NCBI RefSeq assembly: GCF_035917455.1
Contig: NZ_CP109078.1
Span: 2,418,001-2,482,000 of the forward strand
Length of the DNA: 64,000 nucleotides
Origin: Micromonospora sp. NBC_01796
Lineage (GTDB): Bacteria; Actinomycetota; Actinomycetes; Mycobacteriales; Micromonosporaceae
Reading direction: 5' to 3'
The notes beneath the pieces are model-generated. The model ran no database searches, was not told the origin of the DNA, and worked only from the letters and a program-made list of their open reading frames with translations. Below, piece by piece: positions 50,059-59,379 of this stretch (the first letter of the stretch is position 1; each line of letters begins with the position of its first letter). The position numbers and the translations under genes were made by a program.

Positions 50059-50787
50059 CTACTCGCGAACGGCGCGGTGCAGCGCCACGATGCCGCCGGT
50101 CAGGTTGCGCCAGCCCACCCGACCCCAGCCCGAGGCGGCGATCCGCGCGGCCAGCCCGGCCTGGTCCGGCCAGGCCCGGATCGACTCCGCCAGGTAGACG
50201 TAGGCGTCCGGGTTGCTCGACACCGACCGCGCCACCACCGGCAGGGACCGCATCAGGTACGACAGATAGACGGTACGGAAGACCGGGTTGGTCGGCGTAC
50301 TGAACTCGCAGACCACGAGCCGCCCACCCGGACGGGTCACCCGGGCCATCTCGCGCAGCGCCGCCTCGGTGTCGACCACGTTGCGCAGCGCCAGCGAGAT
50401 CGTCACCGCGTCGAAGGAACGGTCCGGGAACGGCAGCCGCAGCGCGTCACCAGCCAGCAGCGGCACGTCCGGACGGGTCCGCCGCCCGGCCTGCAACATC
50501 CCGATCGAGAGGTCGAGCCCCACCGCGTACGCGCCCGAGTGGGCCAGTTCCTCGGTCGAGACCCCGGTGCCGGCGCCCACGTCGAGCACCCGCTCGCCGG
50601 GACGCAACCCGAGGGCGGCGCGGGTGGCCCGGCGCCAGCCCCGGTCCTGCCCGAAGGAGACGATCGTGTTGGTCAGGTCATACCGGGACGCCACGCCGTC
50701 GAACATCGCCGCCACCTCATGCGGCTGCTTGTCCAGGCTCGCGCGCTGTCCGTGCGGGGTACGGGTCACGCCGTACAACTCTGCCAC
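50059..50787 (-). CDS. menG: Demethylmenaquinone methyltransferase (MenG/UbiE)
   Basis: 242-residue SAM-dependent methyltransferase, last step of menaquinone synthesis. Family signatures: [20 protein letters not shown] near the N-terminus, SAM site [11 protein letters not shown], and [23 protein letters not shown] 50787 is chosen because GGAGGGTGAG precedes it. It belongs with MqnC, the polyprenyl synthase and the reductase in quinone supply to complex I. Confidence 0.92.
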   Translation of the reverse strand: MAELYGVTRTPHGQRASLDKQPHEVAAMFDGVASRYDLTNTIVSFGQDRGWRRATRAALGLRPGERVLDVGAGTGVSTEELAHSGAYAVGLDLSIGMLQAGRRTRPDVPLLAGDALRLPFPDRSFDAVTISLALRNVVDTEAALREMARVTRPGGRLVVCEFSTPTNPVFRTVYLSYLMRSLPVVARSVSSNPDAYVYLAESIRAWPDQAGLAARIAASGWGRVGWRNLTGGIVALHRAVRE

Positions 50788-50850
50788 CTCACCCTCCCCC
50801 ACCCTCCTCCCCCACCCCACCCCGCGCCTCTCCCGTGGAACCGGACGCGC

Positions 50851-50908
50851 CTCTTGTAGAGAAAGAGTGGCTATCCGCGACGGGAAAGCCACTCTTTCTC
50901 TACAAGAG
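50851..50908. repeat. Long perfect inverted repeat (22-bp arms)
   Basis: Arms 50851-50872 and 50887-50908 are exact reverse complements over 22 bp with a 14-nt centre. It is in the 138-bp gap between the LPXTG gene stop (50926) and the menG start (50787), both minus strand, so it probably ends the LPXTG transcript. Confidence 0.8.
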
Positions 50909-50925
50909 TGCTCGGGGCTCGGGCC

Positions 50926-52086
50926 TCAGGGGGTGAGGAGGGGGTGGCGGCGGCGGGTCAGGAGGAGGAGGCCGCTGCCGGTGGCCAGGGTGCCGAGGCC
51001 GAGGGTGCTGAGTAGGGCGGTGGGTGAGCCGGTCTGCGGGAGGCCGCCGCTGGTACCGGACCGGGTGGTGGTCGACACGGTGAACCGGTCGTTGTCGTCG
51101 GTGCTGTCGAGATCGGTGGCGACCAGGCCGGTGATGTCCTCGGGCAGGTCCGTCGCGGGCGGCAACTGACCGGCCAGGAGGGGTTCGACGTCGAGCCGGC
51201 CACCGCCCAGCCGGGCCGGCGCGGGCGCGGACGGGTCCACCGACAGCGGATGCCGGAAACGAAGCGCCGAGTAGTTCAGGTCGTCCGGATCACGGTCCGC
51301 CTCCGCCGTGATCAACGACAGTTCGGGGTACGCACAGGTCGCGTTGCGCCGCCCGGTGTCGTACGTGCACCCCGGTCGATCATCGGCGAACGTCACGTGC
51401 GCCGGCAGGCCGACCGTGACCACCATCCCGCTGACCGGCTCGGTCCCGTGGTTGCCGATCTCGAACCGGAGGTCACCCCCGCCTCCGGGAACCGCCGGGG
51501 TGATCGCACCGGTCCGGTCCGCCGGCCCGTCCCAGGCCCGGGCGTAGAGGTCGGGCTCGCCCTCGGCGAAGGTGATCGGCGCGGTGGCGGAGTTGTTGTC
51601 CCCCACCGGATCGGTGCCGCCGTGCCAGACCCGTACGGTCACCTCGCCGACCGGACCGACCCCGTGTGCCGACCGGACGATGGTGCTGGTCAGCCGGGTC
51701 GACTGGCCGGGGGCGAGGTCCGGCAGGGTGCACTCCCCGTCGACCGTCACCTCCAGCGAGGGGGCCGAGGTGGGTGGGCCCGGTGCCGGACTGTTTGCCG
51801 ACGGTGGACAGAAGGCGACGCTGCTGGGATTGATCACTTCGCTGTCCACCCGGCCGTCGTAGCGCAGCCGGACGCCGTACGCGGTGGTGGCGCTCCGGTT
51901 GGTCACGGTCACGGTGGCGACCTTGTGCCGGGCCCGGTTGGTCAACGTGGTGCCGTCGATGGCGATCGTCAGGTCGACGTCGTCGGGCGACGGTAGGGCA
52001 GCGAACACCGGCGAGGCGACGGCCAGCCCGAGCGCGATGAGCAGACTTGCGCAGGCGGGCGCGGCCAGGAAAAGGTGTGTTCGCAT
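50926..52086 (-). CDS. LPXTG-anchored surface protein
   Basis: 386-residue exported protein. Signal peptide (about 1-29, ending VFAAL), two CARDB/DUF11-like beta-sandwich stretches (VATVTVTNRSATTAYGVRLR and LRFEIGNHGTEPVSGMVVTV) and a sortase signal LPQTG followed by a hydrophobic helix and RRRH. It should be linked to peptidoglycan by a sortase; none is in the window. A TACAGT box 8 nt before the ATG suggests a very short leader. Ligand unknown. Confidence 0.87.
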   Translation of the reverse strand: MRTHLFLAAPACASLLIALGLAVASPVFAALPSPDDVDLTIAIDGTTLTNRARHKVATVTVTNRSATTAYGVRLRYDGRVDSEVINPSSVAFCPPSANSPAPGPPTSAPSLEVTVDGECTLPDLAPGQSTRLTSTIVRSAHGVGPVGEVTVRVWHGGTDPVGDNNSATAPITFAEGEPDLYARAWDGPADRTGAITPAVPGGGGDLRFEIGNHGTEPVSGMVVTVGLPAHVTFADDRPGCTYDTGRRNATCAYPELSLITAEADRDPDDLNYSALRFRHPLSVDPSAPAPARLGGGRLDVEPLLAGQLPPATDLPEDITGLVATDLDSTDDNDRFTVSTTTRSGTSGGLPQTGSPTALLSTLGLGTLATGSGLLLLTRRRHPLLTP

Positions 52087-52481
52087 GACTGCGTACTGTA
52101 GTCAAATACCCGACGCGACGCGCCTGACCAATCGCGTTTCACCTGGGAAAACAACAAATTGGTGGCGGACACGGTACGGGCGGGGTGCCGAAGCACCCCG
52201 CCCGCGCCGCCGTGCGTTATGTGGACGGCCCCGCTGGGCCGATGGAGTACGAAGTGAGCCACCGTCGCGGTCGACACGATCGCGGCGGAGGGCAGGAGAT
52301 TCGGGATGTCGTCCCGGCAACGCGGGACCTGTAACCGACGTTAGCGATCTCTGCCGATCCGCCGCTACCCCAGTGATACATCCGTTATGACCTGCGGCGC
52401 AGCGGGTTCAGGATTGTCCCGATTGATCGGCCTTGCCGAACCGGAGTCCACCCGAACCGGTGTCTCGCACCGACCGTACGG
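52087..52481. other. 395-bp intergenic stretch with hairpins
   Basis: No convincing gene. It holds a -10-like TACAGT (52095-52100, minus) for the LPXTG gene, a strong hairpin at 52177-52204 and a second GTCCCG/CGGGAC hairpin at 52311-52328. I looked for riboswitch cores in it and recognised none. Confidence 0.5.
52177..52204 (-). terminator. Strong GC hairpin downstream of mqnC
   Basis: 12-bp perfect stem CGGGCGGGGTGC/GCACCCCGCCCG with loop CGAA. It lies 278 bp after mqnC and 91 bp before the LPXTG start, so it may end mqnC transcripts. Confidence 0.5.
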
Positions 52482-53672
52482 CTACTTCGCCTCCACCAAC
52501 GGCAACTGCTTTCCGACCCCTCCGCCGGGCAGCGCGATCGAGGAGAAGTGCGACACCACACGGTCGTCGTGCGGATCCTCGGCCGGCGTACGGTGCACCG
52601 CCAGGTGACGGTAGAGGGTGTCCCGCTGGGCCGGGATCCGGCCGGCGGAACGGATCATCCAGATCAGGTCCTGGAGGTTGGACCGGTGCCGGGCTCCGGC
52701 GGAGGAGATGACGTTCTCCTCCAGCATGATCGACCCCAGGTCGTCCACGCCCATGTGCAGGGCGAGCTGCCCCGCCTCCTTGCCCGTGGTCAGCCAGGAC
52801 GCCTGCAGGTGCGGCACGGTCTCGAAGAACAGCCGGGCCACCGCGATCAGCCGCAGGTACTCCAGCGTCGTCGCCTGCGTACGCCCCTTGAGGTGGTTGT
52901 TCTCCGGCTGGTACGTCCACGGGATGAACGACCGGAACCCGCCGGTACGGTCCTGCACGTCGCGGATCATCCGCATGTGCTCGATCCGCTCGGCGTTGGT
53001 CTCGCCGGTGCCCATCATCATCGTGGCGGTCGACTCGACCCCCTGGCGGTGGGCGAGTTCCATCACCTCGAGCCACCGCTGCCCGGACTCCTTGAGCGGG
53101 GCGATGGCCTTGCGCGGCCGGTCGGGCAGCATCTCGGCGCCGGCACCGGCGATGGAGTCCAGTCCGGCCGCCTTGATCCGGCTGATCGCCTCGTCGAGTG
53201 AGACCTTGGACACCTTCGCCATGTGCAGGATCTCACTCGGCCCGATCGAGTGGATCACGAGCTGCGGGTACGCGGTCTTGACCGAGGAGAAGAGTTCCTC
53301 GTAGTACTCCACCCCGTAGTCGGGGTGGTGCCCGCCCTGGAGCATCACCTGGGTCGCGCCCAGCTCGACCGCCTCGCCGCACCGGCGCAGGATCTCCTCG
53401 GTCGGGTGGGTCCAGCCCTCGGCGTGCTTCGGCGCCCGGTAGAAGGCGCAGAACTTGCAGGCCGTCACGCAGACGTTGGTGTAGTTGATGTTGCGGTCGA
53501 TCAGGTAGGTCACGATGTTGTCCGGGTACCGGCGTCGGCGTACGGCGTCGGCGGCCTCGCCGAGGGCGTGGAACGGCGCCTCGGTGTAGAGCAGCAGCGC
53601 CTCCTCGGGCGTGATCCGCCCGCCGTCGGCACCGCGCTGGAGAATGTTGTCGATCTCGCGGCTCCCAGTCAC
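52482..53672 (-). CDS. mqnC: Cyclic dehypoxanthinyl futalosine synthase
   Basis: 396-residue radical-SAM enzyme of the futalosine menaquinone route, cyclising dehypoxanthine futalosine. The cluster motif CVTACKFC (CxxxCxxC) is followed by AFYRAPKH, then QVMLQGGHHPDYGVEYYE and TATMMMGTGETNAERIEHM. GTG 53672 is set by the TACGCT box 7 nt upstream and a CGGAG. Its presence shows the organism uses the futalosine rather than the o-succinylbenzoate route. Confidence 0.95.
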   Translation of the reverse strand: MTGSREIDNILQRGADGGRITPEEALLLYTEAPFHALGEAADAVRRRRYPDNIVTYLIDRNINYTNVCVTACKFCAFYRAPKHAEGWTHPTEEILRRCGEAVELGATQVMLQGGHHPDYGVEYYEELFSSVKTAYPQLVIHSIGPSEILHMAKVSKVSLDEAISRIKAAGLDSIAGAGAEMLPDRPRKAIAPLKESGQRWLEVMELAHRQGVESTATMMMGTGETNAERIEHMRMIRDVQDRTGGFRSFIPWTYQPENNHLKGRTQATTLEYLRLIAVARLFFETVPHLQASWLTTGKEAGQLALHMGVDDLGSIMLEENVISSAGARHRSNLQDLIWMIRSAGRIPAQRDTLYRHLAVHRTPAEDPHDDRVVSHFSSIALPGGGVGKQLPLVEAK

Positions 53673-53679
53673 AGCTCCG

Positions 53680-53685
53680 AGCGTA
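53680..53685 (-). promoter_or_regulatory. -10 element of mqnC promoter
   Basis: TACGCT on the minus strand, 7 nt before GTG 53672; probably leaderless or nearly so. Confidence 0.5.
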
Positions 53686-53798
53686 CGTGCCCGACCCGGA
53701 CGGTCGCCCGGATGGTGCCGCCGACCGGCCCCGATCACACTCCACGGCTCCCCCGGTCCACCCGCACCCGCATCCGGCGGTGCCGAGTTGTACGCAGC

Positions 53799-55337
53799 AT
53801 GGGCGCAGCCAGCAGCAGGTCACCGGAGATCACCGCGGCCCGTCGGCGGGTGGTCGGCGTACTGCGCCGGCATGCCGGGATCGGGATGCTGCTCGGGGTC
53901 GGTGTGGTGCTCCGGGTGCTGTTCATGATCGCGTACCGGCCGGCGTTCTGGTTCCATGGCGACAGCGGGGTCTACCTCAACCTGGCCGGGTCGGCACTGG
54001 CACCGCACCCGACCCGCCCGCTCGGTTATCCGGTGCTGCTCAAGCTGCTCGCGCCCACCGGCACGCACCTGGCCGTGGTGGCCGTGCAGCACCTGCTCAG
54101 CCTGCTGCTCGCGCTCACCGTCTACCTCCTGCTGCAACGCCGGGGACTGTCCCGCCGGCTCTGCTGCCTCGCCGCCGCGCCGCTGCTGTTCGACTCGCTG
54201 ATCCTGACCACGGGTCACTACCTGCTGCCGGACATGCTCTTCACGGCACTTTTCGCGGGCGCTGTCGTACTGCTGCTCGGGCCGGGCACCCCCGGGCACC
54301 CGGCGGTGATCGGCGCCGGCCTGCTGATCGCGGCGGCCTGGATCACCAAACCCACCGCGCTCCCGGTGGCCCTCCTGCTCGGGCTCTACCTGCTGGTCCG
54401 CCGGGTCGGCTGGCGCCGGCTGGTCGGCTACGCGCTCGGCTTCACCATTCCGTACGTCGGGCTCCTGGTCTGGATCGGTGACCGCCCCAGCGTGTACGGC
54501 AGCCAGAGCGGAACCGCCCTGTACGGACGCGCCGCGATCATCGCCGACTGTGACCGCCTCCGGTTGACCGACCGGGAACGGGTCGCCTGCCCGGACCAGC
54601 CGCTGGGCCAGCGCTGGGACCGGGCCGACGCGTTCTTCTGGCGCCGCCCGGCCCGGCTCAACGACGTCTACACCGAGGCCGGCGCGCAACGGCTGGTCGA
54701 CTTCGCGGTGACGGTGGTCCGGCAGCAGCCGCTGGACTACCTGCGGATCGTGGGCAAGGAGAGCGCGGCGCACTTCGTACCCGGGCTGTACCTGGGGCCG
54801 ATGAACGAGTGCCTGCGCGAGCGCCTGGTCCCGCCGGCCGCGTTCCGGGGCACGCAACGGCTGCCCGACCGCTGCCCACCCGCCCAGGGCGCCGCCAACT
54901 TCGGCGGCGGCGCGACCTGGCCCGGCGCCGCGCCGGAGGGCACGGTCCTCACCACGGGACTGCACCGGTACGGCGAGTTGCTCCGGGTCGTGCCGATCGT
55001 GCTGCTCGTCGGCGTACTGCTCACCCTGGCGGCACTGGTCGTGCGCCGCCGCCGGGTCGACGGCATCCGACCACCCGGCGTACGCGTCGACGCGCGGGTC
55101 CGGCTGGACCTGGTGCTGCTAATGCTCGCCGGACCCGGCCTGACCGTGCTCACCGTCGCCGTCGGCATGTACGAGCCCAGGTACGCCCTGCCAGCCCTGC
55201 CGCTGTCCGCGATCGCGGCGGCGCTGGCCTGGCACGGACTGACCACCCGGCCGGCGGACGCACCACCACCGGTCACCATCCCTGCCACCCGCGAGCCGGA
55301 GCGCCGCGACAGCCTGAGTTCCGCCATTTACAGCTAG
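53799..55337 (+). CDS. Polytopic membrane protein, glycosyltransferase 39/C-like
   Basis: 512-residue membrane protein with about ten helices. The first extracytoplasmic loop has FWFHGDSGVYLNLAGSAL, with an acidic residue at the place of the DxD/E motif of GT-C lipid-linked sugar transferases. A hydrophilic domain (about 215-375) contains four Cys and lies before the last helices (LLRVVPIVLLVGVLLTLAAL). The MYEPRYALPALPL segment near the C-terminus is common in this group. The donor and acceptor are unknown. ATG 53799; divergent from mqnC by 126 bp. Confidence 0.75.
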   Translation: MGAASSRSPEITAARRRVVGVLRRHAGIGMLLGVGVVLRVLFMIAYRPAFWFHGDSGVYLNLAGSALAPHPTRPLGYPVLLKLLAPTGTHLAVVAVQHLLSLLLALTVYLLLQRRGLSRRLCCLAAAPLLFDSLILTTGHYLLPDMLFTALFAGAVVLLLGPGTPGHPAVIGAGLLIAAAWITKPTALPVALLLGLYLLVRRVGWRRLVGYALGFTIPYVGLLVWIGDRPSVYGSQSGTALYGRAAIIADCDRLRLTDRERVACPDQPLGQRWDRADAFFWRRPARLNDVYTEAGAQRLVDFAVTVVRQQPLDYLRIVGKESAAHFVPGLYLGPMNECLRERLVPPAAFRGTQRLPDRCPPAQGAANFGGGATWPGAAPEGTVLTTGLHRYGELLRVVPIVLLVGVLLTLAALVVRRRRVDGIRPPGVRVDARVRLDLVLLMLAGPGLTVLTVAVGMYEPRYALPALPLSAIAAALAWHGLTTRPADAPPPVTIPATREPERRDSLSSAIYS

Positions 55338-55396
55338 CCCGCCCCGACCCTGGGGTGCGCTCGGAGCTGCTGGAGTTCCGGCGGTGCGAGTCGGGC

Positions 55397-56380
55397 TCAG
55401 GACGTGCCCCGGGGCAGCATGAGGACCTTGCCGGTGGCCCGGTTCTCCTCCATGTACCGGTGGGCTTCGGCGATGTCGTCCAAGCCGAAGACCCGGTCGA
55501 CGTTCGGCCGGTAGACGCCGGTCTCGACATTGCGGACAACCCTTTCGAGTACGGCCGCCCCCGCCTTGCCCCTGGCGTCGTTGCTGTGGAAGGCCGTGAG
55601 CCGGGTTCCGGAGGGGATCATCGCGATCGGCTCGAAGTCCCGGATCAGCCATCCGCTGAGGGAGCCCGCCACGCAGACGGTCCCGCCCCGGCGGACCAGA
55701 CGCAGTGAGTCGACAACCGTGCTCGCCCCGACGAGATCCAGCACGTGGCTCGGCCCGTCGGCCCACGGGATGTCCAGCGACCCGCCGTCGTCGAGGAGAA
55801 CGTGGTCGACGCCCGCCGCGCTCAACGCGCGTTCCTTCTCGGGCCGGCGGGTCGTCGCCGCGACCTCGACGCCGTGGCCGCGCGCGATCGACGCGGCGGC
55901 CATGCCCACCGACGAGGTACCGCCACGGATCAGCAGCCGTTCACCCGGGCGGATCCCCAGCGCGTCGATGGCGCCCTGCGCGGTCAGGTACGTCTCCGGC
56001 AGCGCCGCCAGCGTCTCCCAGGGCAGCGTGGTGGTCACCGGCATGAGCAGCTCGTTGGGCAGCAACGCGTACTCGGCGTAACCGCCGTCGAACTCCCGGC
56101 CCATCTCGCCCATCACCGCCGCGACGGTCGTGCCCTCCGGCAGCGCGGGATCGGTCGAGGCCGCCACCACGCCCACGCATTCGATCCCCAGCACCCGTGG
56201 GAACCGCACGCTCGGCGAGTGCCCCTGACGGGTACGCAACTCCGAACGGTTGAGGCCCGCGCCCATCACCCGGACCAGGGTCCAACCCTCCCGTACCGCC
56301 GGCACCGGCAGCTCACGAATCTCCAGGACCTCGGGGCCGCCGGCCCGTACGCAGACCGCTGCTCGCATCGTCGTTCTCAT
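55397..56380 (-). CDS. Zinc-free MDR quinone oxidoreductase-like protein
   Basis: 327-residue medium-chain dehydrogenase/reductase of the quinone oxidoreductase type. The N-terminal GroES-like domain (MRAAVCVRAGGPEVLEIREL) is followed by the NADPH fold with GERLLIRGGTSSVGMAAASIA. No catalytic zinc Cys/His set. ATG 56380 is used; ATG 56368 (MRAAV) is an alternative. It is divergent from the AraC gene by 55 bp, so that regulator may control it. Confidence 0.88.
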   Translation of the reverse strand: MRTTMRAAVCVRAGGPEVLEIRELPVPAVREGWTLVRVMGAGLNRSELRTRQGHSPSVRFPRVLGIECVGVVAASTDPALPEGTTVAAVMGEMGREFDGGYAEYALLPNELLMPVTTTLPWETLAALPETYLTAQGAIDALGIRPGERLLIRGGTSSVGMAAASIARGHGVEVAATTRRPEKERALSAAGVDHVLLDDGGSLDIPWADGPSHVLDLVGASTVVDSLRLVRRGGTVCVAGSLSGWLIRDFEPIAMIPSGTRLTAFHSNDARGKAGAAVLERVVRNVETGVYRPNVDRVFGLDDIAEAHRYMEENRATGKVLMLPRGTS

Positions 56381-56421
56381 GCCCTGAACTGTCGTCATCG
56401 GGGCGTACGGCCGTCCACCGG

Positions 56422-56427
56422 TACAAT
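56422..56427 (+). promoter_or_regulatory. -10 element of AraC-family gene
   Basis: TACAAT, 8 nt, ATG 56436. It lies in the 55-bp divergent space with the oxidoreductase gene, so both promoters overlap. Confidence 0.5.
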
Positions 56428-56435
56428 GCCAAACT

Positions 56436-57206
56436 ATGCCCGTAGCACGCCAATCCCGGATCTGGCCGTCCGGCGGGGTGCACCTCTGGCCCACGGGCGG
56501 GACCAGCCCGGCACACTCCCACCCAAGCGGACACCTGGTGTACGCGGCCAGCGGCGTCCTGTCCGTGCACACCGAGCGGGGCACCTGGATCGTTCCGGCC
56601 AACCGGGTCGCCTGGATCCCGGCCGGGTCCACGCACCACCACCGCGCGCACGGTGAGACCGACATGCGGATCGTCTTCCTGCCGCCCTCGCTCACCCGGC
56701 TGGCGCCCGCGCATCCGGCGGTGCTGCTCACCTCCGGCCTCGCCCGCGAGGTCCTGCTCACCCTCACCGGCACCCGGCAGCTCGACCGTGGCGCCCGCGC
56801 CCGCCTGCACCGGGTCCTGGTCGACGAGCTCCGCGAGGCGCACGAGCAGCCCACCCACCTGCCCGAGCCGCACGACGACCGGTTGCGAGCCATCGCTCGC
56901 ATCCTGGACGACAACCCCGCCGACACCAGCCCGCTGGCCGCACTCGGCCAGCAGGTCGGAGCCGGCGCCCGTACGCTCAGCCGCCTCTTCCACGACGAGT
57001 TGGGAATGACGTTCTACGAGTGGCGCACCCAGCTACGCATCTGTCACGCGCTCGTCCTGCTCGCCGAGGGCCACGACACGACGCGCGTCGCCCACGCCTG
57101 CGGATGGGCCAACCCGAGCAGCTTCATCGCCGCCTTCACCGCGATCGTCGGTACCACCCCCGGCCGGCACCGCGCCGGGGCGTCGACACTTTCACCGGGT
57201 CGCTGA
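56436..57206 (+). CDS. AraC-family regulator with cupin sensor
   Basis: 256-residue AraC/XylS regulator. The N-terminal cupin has metal-type His (PAHSHPSGHLVY; STHHHRAHGE). The C-terminal double HTH (about 155-250) contains LGQQVGAGARTLSRLFHDEL and VAHACGWANPSSFIAAFTAI, and ends GTTPGRHR. It probably acts on the divergent oxidoreductase; the inducer is unknown. Confidence 0.9.
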   Translation: MPVARQSRIWPSGGVHLWPTGGTSPAHSHPSGHLVYAASGVLSVHTERGTWIVPANRVAWIPAGSTHHHRAHGETDMRIVFLPPSLTRLAPAHPAVLLTSGLAREVLLTLTGTRQLDRGARARLHRVLVDELREAHEQPTHLPEPHDDRLRAIARILDDNPADTSPLAALGQQVGAGARTLSRLFHDELGMTFYEWRTQLRICHALVLLAEGHDTTRVAHACGWANPSSFIAAFTAIVGTTPGRHRAGASTLSPGR

Positions 57207-57291
57207 GCAGCCGGGGCCGGTCAGTTACGTAGAGCCGGCCCGCGTGCCGGTCGCGTCGGCGCGCTCACGCAGCCGACGGTGACGAGCCACC

Positions 57292-57897
57292 TCAACGCGG
57301 CAGGACGGCTCGCAGGGCGACGTCCACGGAGGCCTGGAGTTCCTCGCGGCTGGCACCGGCGGCGGCGTGGACGGCGTGGCCCTCGCTGAGCGCCATCACG
57401 AATCTCGCCAGCGACCGGGCCTCGACACCGTCCGGGAGGTCCCCTTCCCGCGCCGCCCGGGACAGCCGTTCCACCAGCGCGGACTCGGTAGCGGCCCGGC
57501 CGGTGGCCAGGACCTCGGAGATCCGGGCGTTCTCGGGTGAGCAGGCCAGGCCACCCTGTACGGAGAGGCAACCGGCGGGGTGATCGTCGGCGGTGAGGCC
57601 GTCCGCACTGGAGCGCAGGAACGCCTCGATGGCGGCGTACGCCGTGGGTTGTTCCATCGCCGCGCGGGCCTTGGCCACCTGGGTCTCGTGGTAGCGGTCG
57701 AAGGCGCGCCGGAACAGTTGTTCCTTGCTGCCGAAGGTGGAGTAAAGGCTGGGCCGGTTTATGCCCATCGCTCCGGTGAGGGCGCTCAGCGACGCACCCT
57801 CGTAGCCGTGCCGCCAGAAGACCTCCGCGGCCCGATCGAGGACCGTCTCCTCGTCGAAAGCCCGAGGTCGACCGGGGGTGTGCGTCTCAGTGCCCAT
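57292..57897 (-). CDS. TetR-family repressor of SDR-SnoaL unit
   Basis: 201-residue TetR regulator. The HTH (about 15-60) contains [19 protein letters not shown], then [20 protein letters not shown]. The C-terminal domain has [15 protein letters not shown], typical of the subgroup that senses electrophiles or small organic compounds. It is divergent from the SDR gene; three TACCGNNCGGTA-type sites lie between them, the first overlapping its own -10 box (TAGGCT, 6 nt before the ATG). Autoregulation and repression of the SDR are therefore likely. Confidence 0.92.
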   Translation of the reverse strand: MGTETHTPGRPRAFDEETVLDRAAEVFWRHGYEGASLSALTGAMGINRPSLYSTFGSKEQLFRRAFDRYHETQVAKARAAMEQPTAYAAIEAFLRSSADGLTADDHPAGCLSVQGGLACSPENARISEVLATGRAATESALVERLSRAAREGDLPDGVEARSLARFVMALSEGHAVHAAAGASREELQASVDVALRAVLPR

Positions 57898-57903
57898 GAA
57901 CCC

Positions 57904-57909
57904 AGCCTA
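57904..57909 (-). promoter_or_regulatory. -10 element of tetR leaderless promoter
   Basis: TAGGCT on the minus strand, 6 nt before ATG 57897, overlapped by operator copy 1. Confidence 0.55.
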
Positions 57910-57987
57910 CCGCTCGGTACAAATCGTGACCCGGCCCACCTACCGAACGGTACAAAATCTGTTACGGTGGCCGTGCAACCGATCGGT
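57908..57987. promoter_or_regulatory. Three TetR operator copies
   Basis: TACCGCTCGGTA (57908-57919), TACCGAACGGTA (57941-57952) and ACCGATCGGT (57978-57987), each followed by ACAAA on the plus strand. Spacings are 33 and 36 bp, about three helical turns. They fill the 136 bp between the tetR and SDR genes. Confidence 0.8.
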
Positions 57988-58033
57988 ACAAAAACTGACC
58001 GGGCCCGGCCCGGCCGCATACCTGGGGAGACGC

Positions 58034-58720
58034 ATGACCGTCACACTCATCACCGGCGCCAACAAGGGCCTCGGTTACGAGACCGCCAAGCAGCTTCTCG
58101 AACTGGGCCACACCGTCTACGTCGGCGCACGCGACGTCGAGCGGGGCGAGAAGGCCGCCGCGACGCTGGGCGCACGATTCGTGCAGCTCGACGTGACCGA
58201 CGACGCGTCGGTACGCGACGCGCTGGCCACCATCGAATCGGCCGAGGGTCGACTCGACGTCCTGGTGAACAACGCGGGCATCCTCGGAGTCGGAACCGTC
58301 GACGGACCGACGGCCCTGCGGGTGTTCGACACCAACGTGGTGGGGATCGTCCGCGTCACGGAGGCGGCACTGCCCCTGCTGCGGAAGTCCTCGAATCCCA
58401 CGGTGGTCACCGTGTCGAGCAGCATGGGATCTTTCTGGGCGGTGACGAATCCGGACCGGCCGGAGTTCAACCTGTCGGCCACGCTCTACTCGGCGTCGAA
58501 GTCGGCAGCCACCATGCTCACCGTCCAGTACGCCAAGTCCCAGCCGGGTATCAAGTTCAACGCGATCGAGCCCGGCTACACCGCCACCGACATGATGGCC
58601 GCCATCGGGGGCGGACGGCCACCGGCGGAAAGCGCCAAGACCATCGTGCAGTTGGCCGCGCTCGGCGCGGACGGCCCGACGGGAACCTTCCAGGACGAAC
58701 TCGGGACGTTGGGCTGGTAG
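58034..58720 (+). CDS. Short-chain dehydrogenase/reductase
   Basis: 228-residue classical SDR. Cofactor motif TGANKGLG (TGxxxGxG) near the N-terminus, NNAG, catalytic Ser in VSSSMG and YxxxK as YSASKSA. The Arg after the first glycine motif (GARDVERG) favours NADPH. ATG 58034 follows GGGGAGA. Regulated, by inference, by the divergent TetR. The SnoaL-like gene follows by 4 bp. Confidence 0.93.
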   Translation: MTVTLITGANKGLGYETAKQLLELGHTVYVGARDVERGEKAAATLGARFVQLDVTDDASVRDALATIESAEGRLDVLVNNAGILGVGTVDGPTALRVFDTNVVGIVRVTEAALPLLRKSSNPTVVTVSSSMGSFWAVTNPDRPEFNLSATLYSASKSAATMLTVQYAKSQPGIKFNAIEPGYTATDMMAAIGGGRPPAESAKTIVQLAALGADGPTGTFQDELGTLGW

Positions 58721-58724
58721 ACGA

Positions 58725-59117
58725 ATGACCGACGACCATCTGCGGAACTGGTACCTGCGCTACATCGCGGCACTCAACGCCCACGAGTTCGACGGCATGG
58801 ACGAGTTCATCAGTGACCGGGTCCTACTGAACGGCGAGCCCGGCAACCGGGACGACGTCCTCGCGGTGCAGAAGCAGGACGTGGAAGCCGTTCCGGACCT
58901 TCACTGGGAGGTCAAGGAGCTGCTGTCCGACCGCGACCGACTCGCCGTACGCGTGATCAACACCGGGACTCCGGTGAAGGAGTGGCTCGGCGTCCCTCCG
59001 TCCGGGGCCTCGTTCGAGATCGTCGAGTACGCCATCTACAAGGTCAGCGACGGCCGGTTCGTACAGATGACGGCCCTGCACGACTCCGCCGAACTACTCC
59101 GGCAACTCACCACCTGA
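58725..59117 (+). CDS. SnoaL-like ester cyclase-family protein
   Basis: 130-residue SnoaL-like fold protein (NTF2 superfamily). Start [20 protein letters not shown], then [19 protein letters not shown] and the His/Asp-rich C-terminus [14 protein letters not shown]. Many homologues are cyclases in polyketide pathways, but stand-alone members near SDR genes are common with no known reaction. It is cotranscribed with the SDR. Confidence 0.85.
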   Translation: MTDDHLRNWYLRYIAALNAHEFDGMDEFISDRVLLNGEPGNRDDVLAVQKQDVEAVPDLHWEVKELLSDRDRLAVRVINTGTPVKEWLGVPPSGASFEIVEYAIYKVSDGRFVQMTALHDSAELLRQLTT

Positions 59118-59379
59118 GATCACGATCCATGGCCGGCCTCCAGAGACCAGCCCGAACGCCCCCCCGGAGCGGTCGCGGTGGCTGTACACAGGCGAGCGGA
59201 TCCGTGGTCCGGTGTTGTGCTCACCGCTGTGGCGTTCCACTGCCCCTATGGGGGCAGCAGATCGCCGCAGCCACGGGCGGATCTGTCAGCGGATGAGGAT
59301 TTCGACGGGAGAACCTCGCCAAGCACAGCACCGATCGCGCCCGGCCCGACGAAGTATCGAGCCGGACGCGTCGAGGGAG

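Noticed and set aside
52087-52481. Possible riboswitch before the LPXTG gene
   Set aside because: Two hairpins are present, but I found no conserved core of the c-di-AMP, cobalamin, TPP or SAM classes; position alone is not evidence.
52387-52608. 73-codon plus-strand frame over the end of mqnC
   Set aside because: Overlaps mqnC antisense, with no start signal and no conserved motif.
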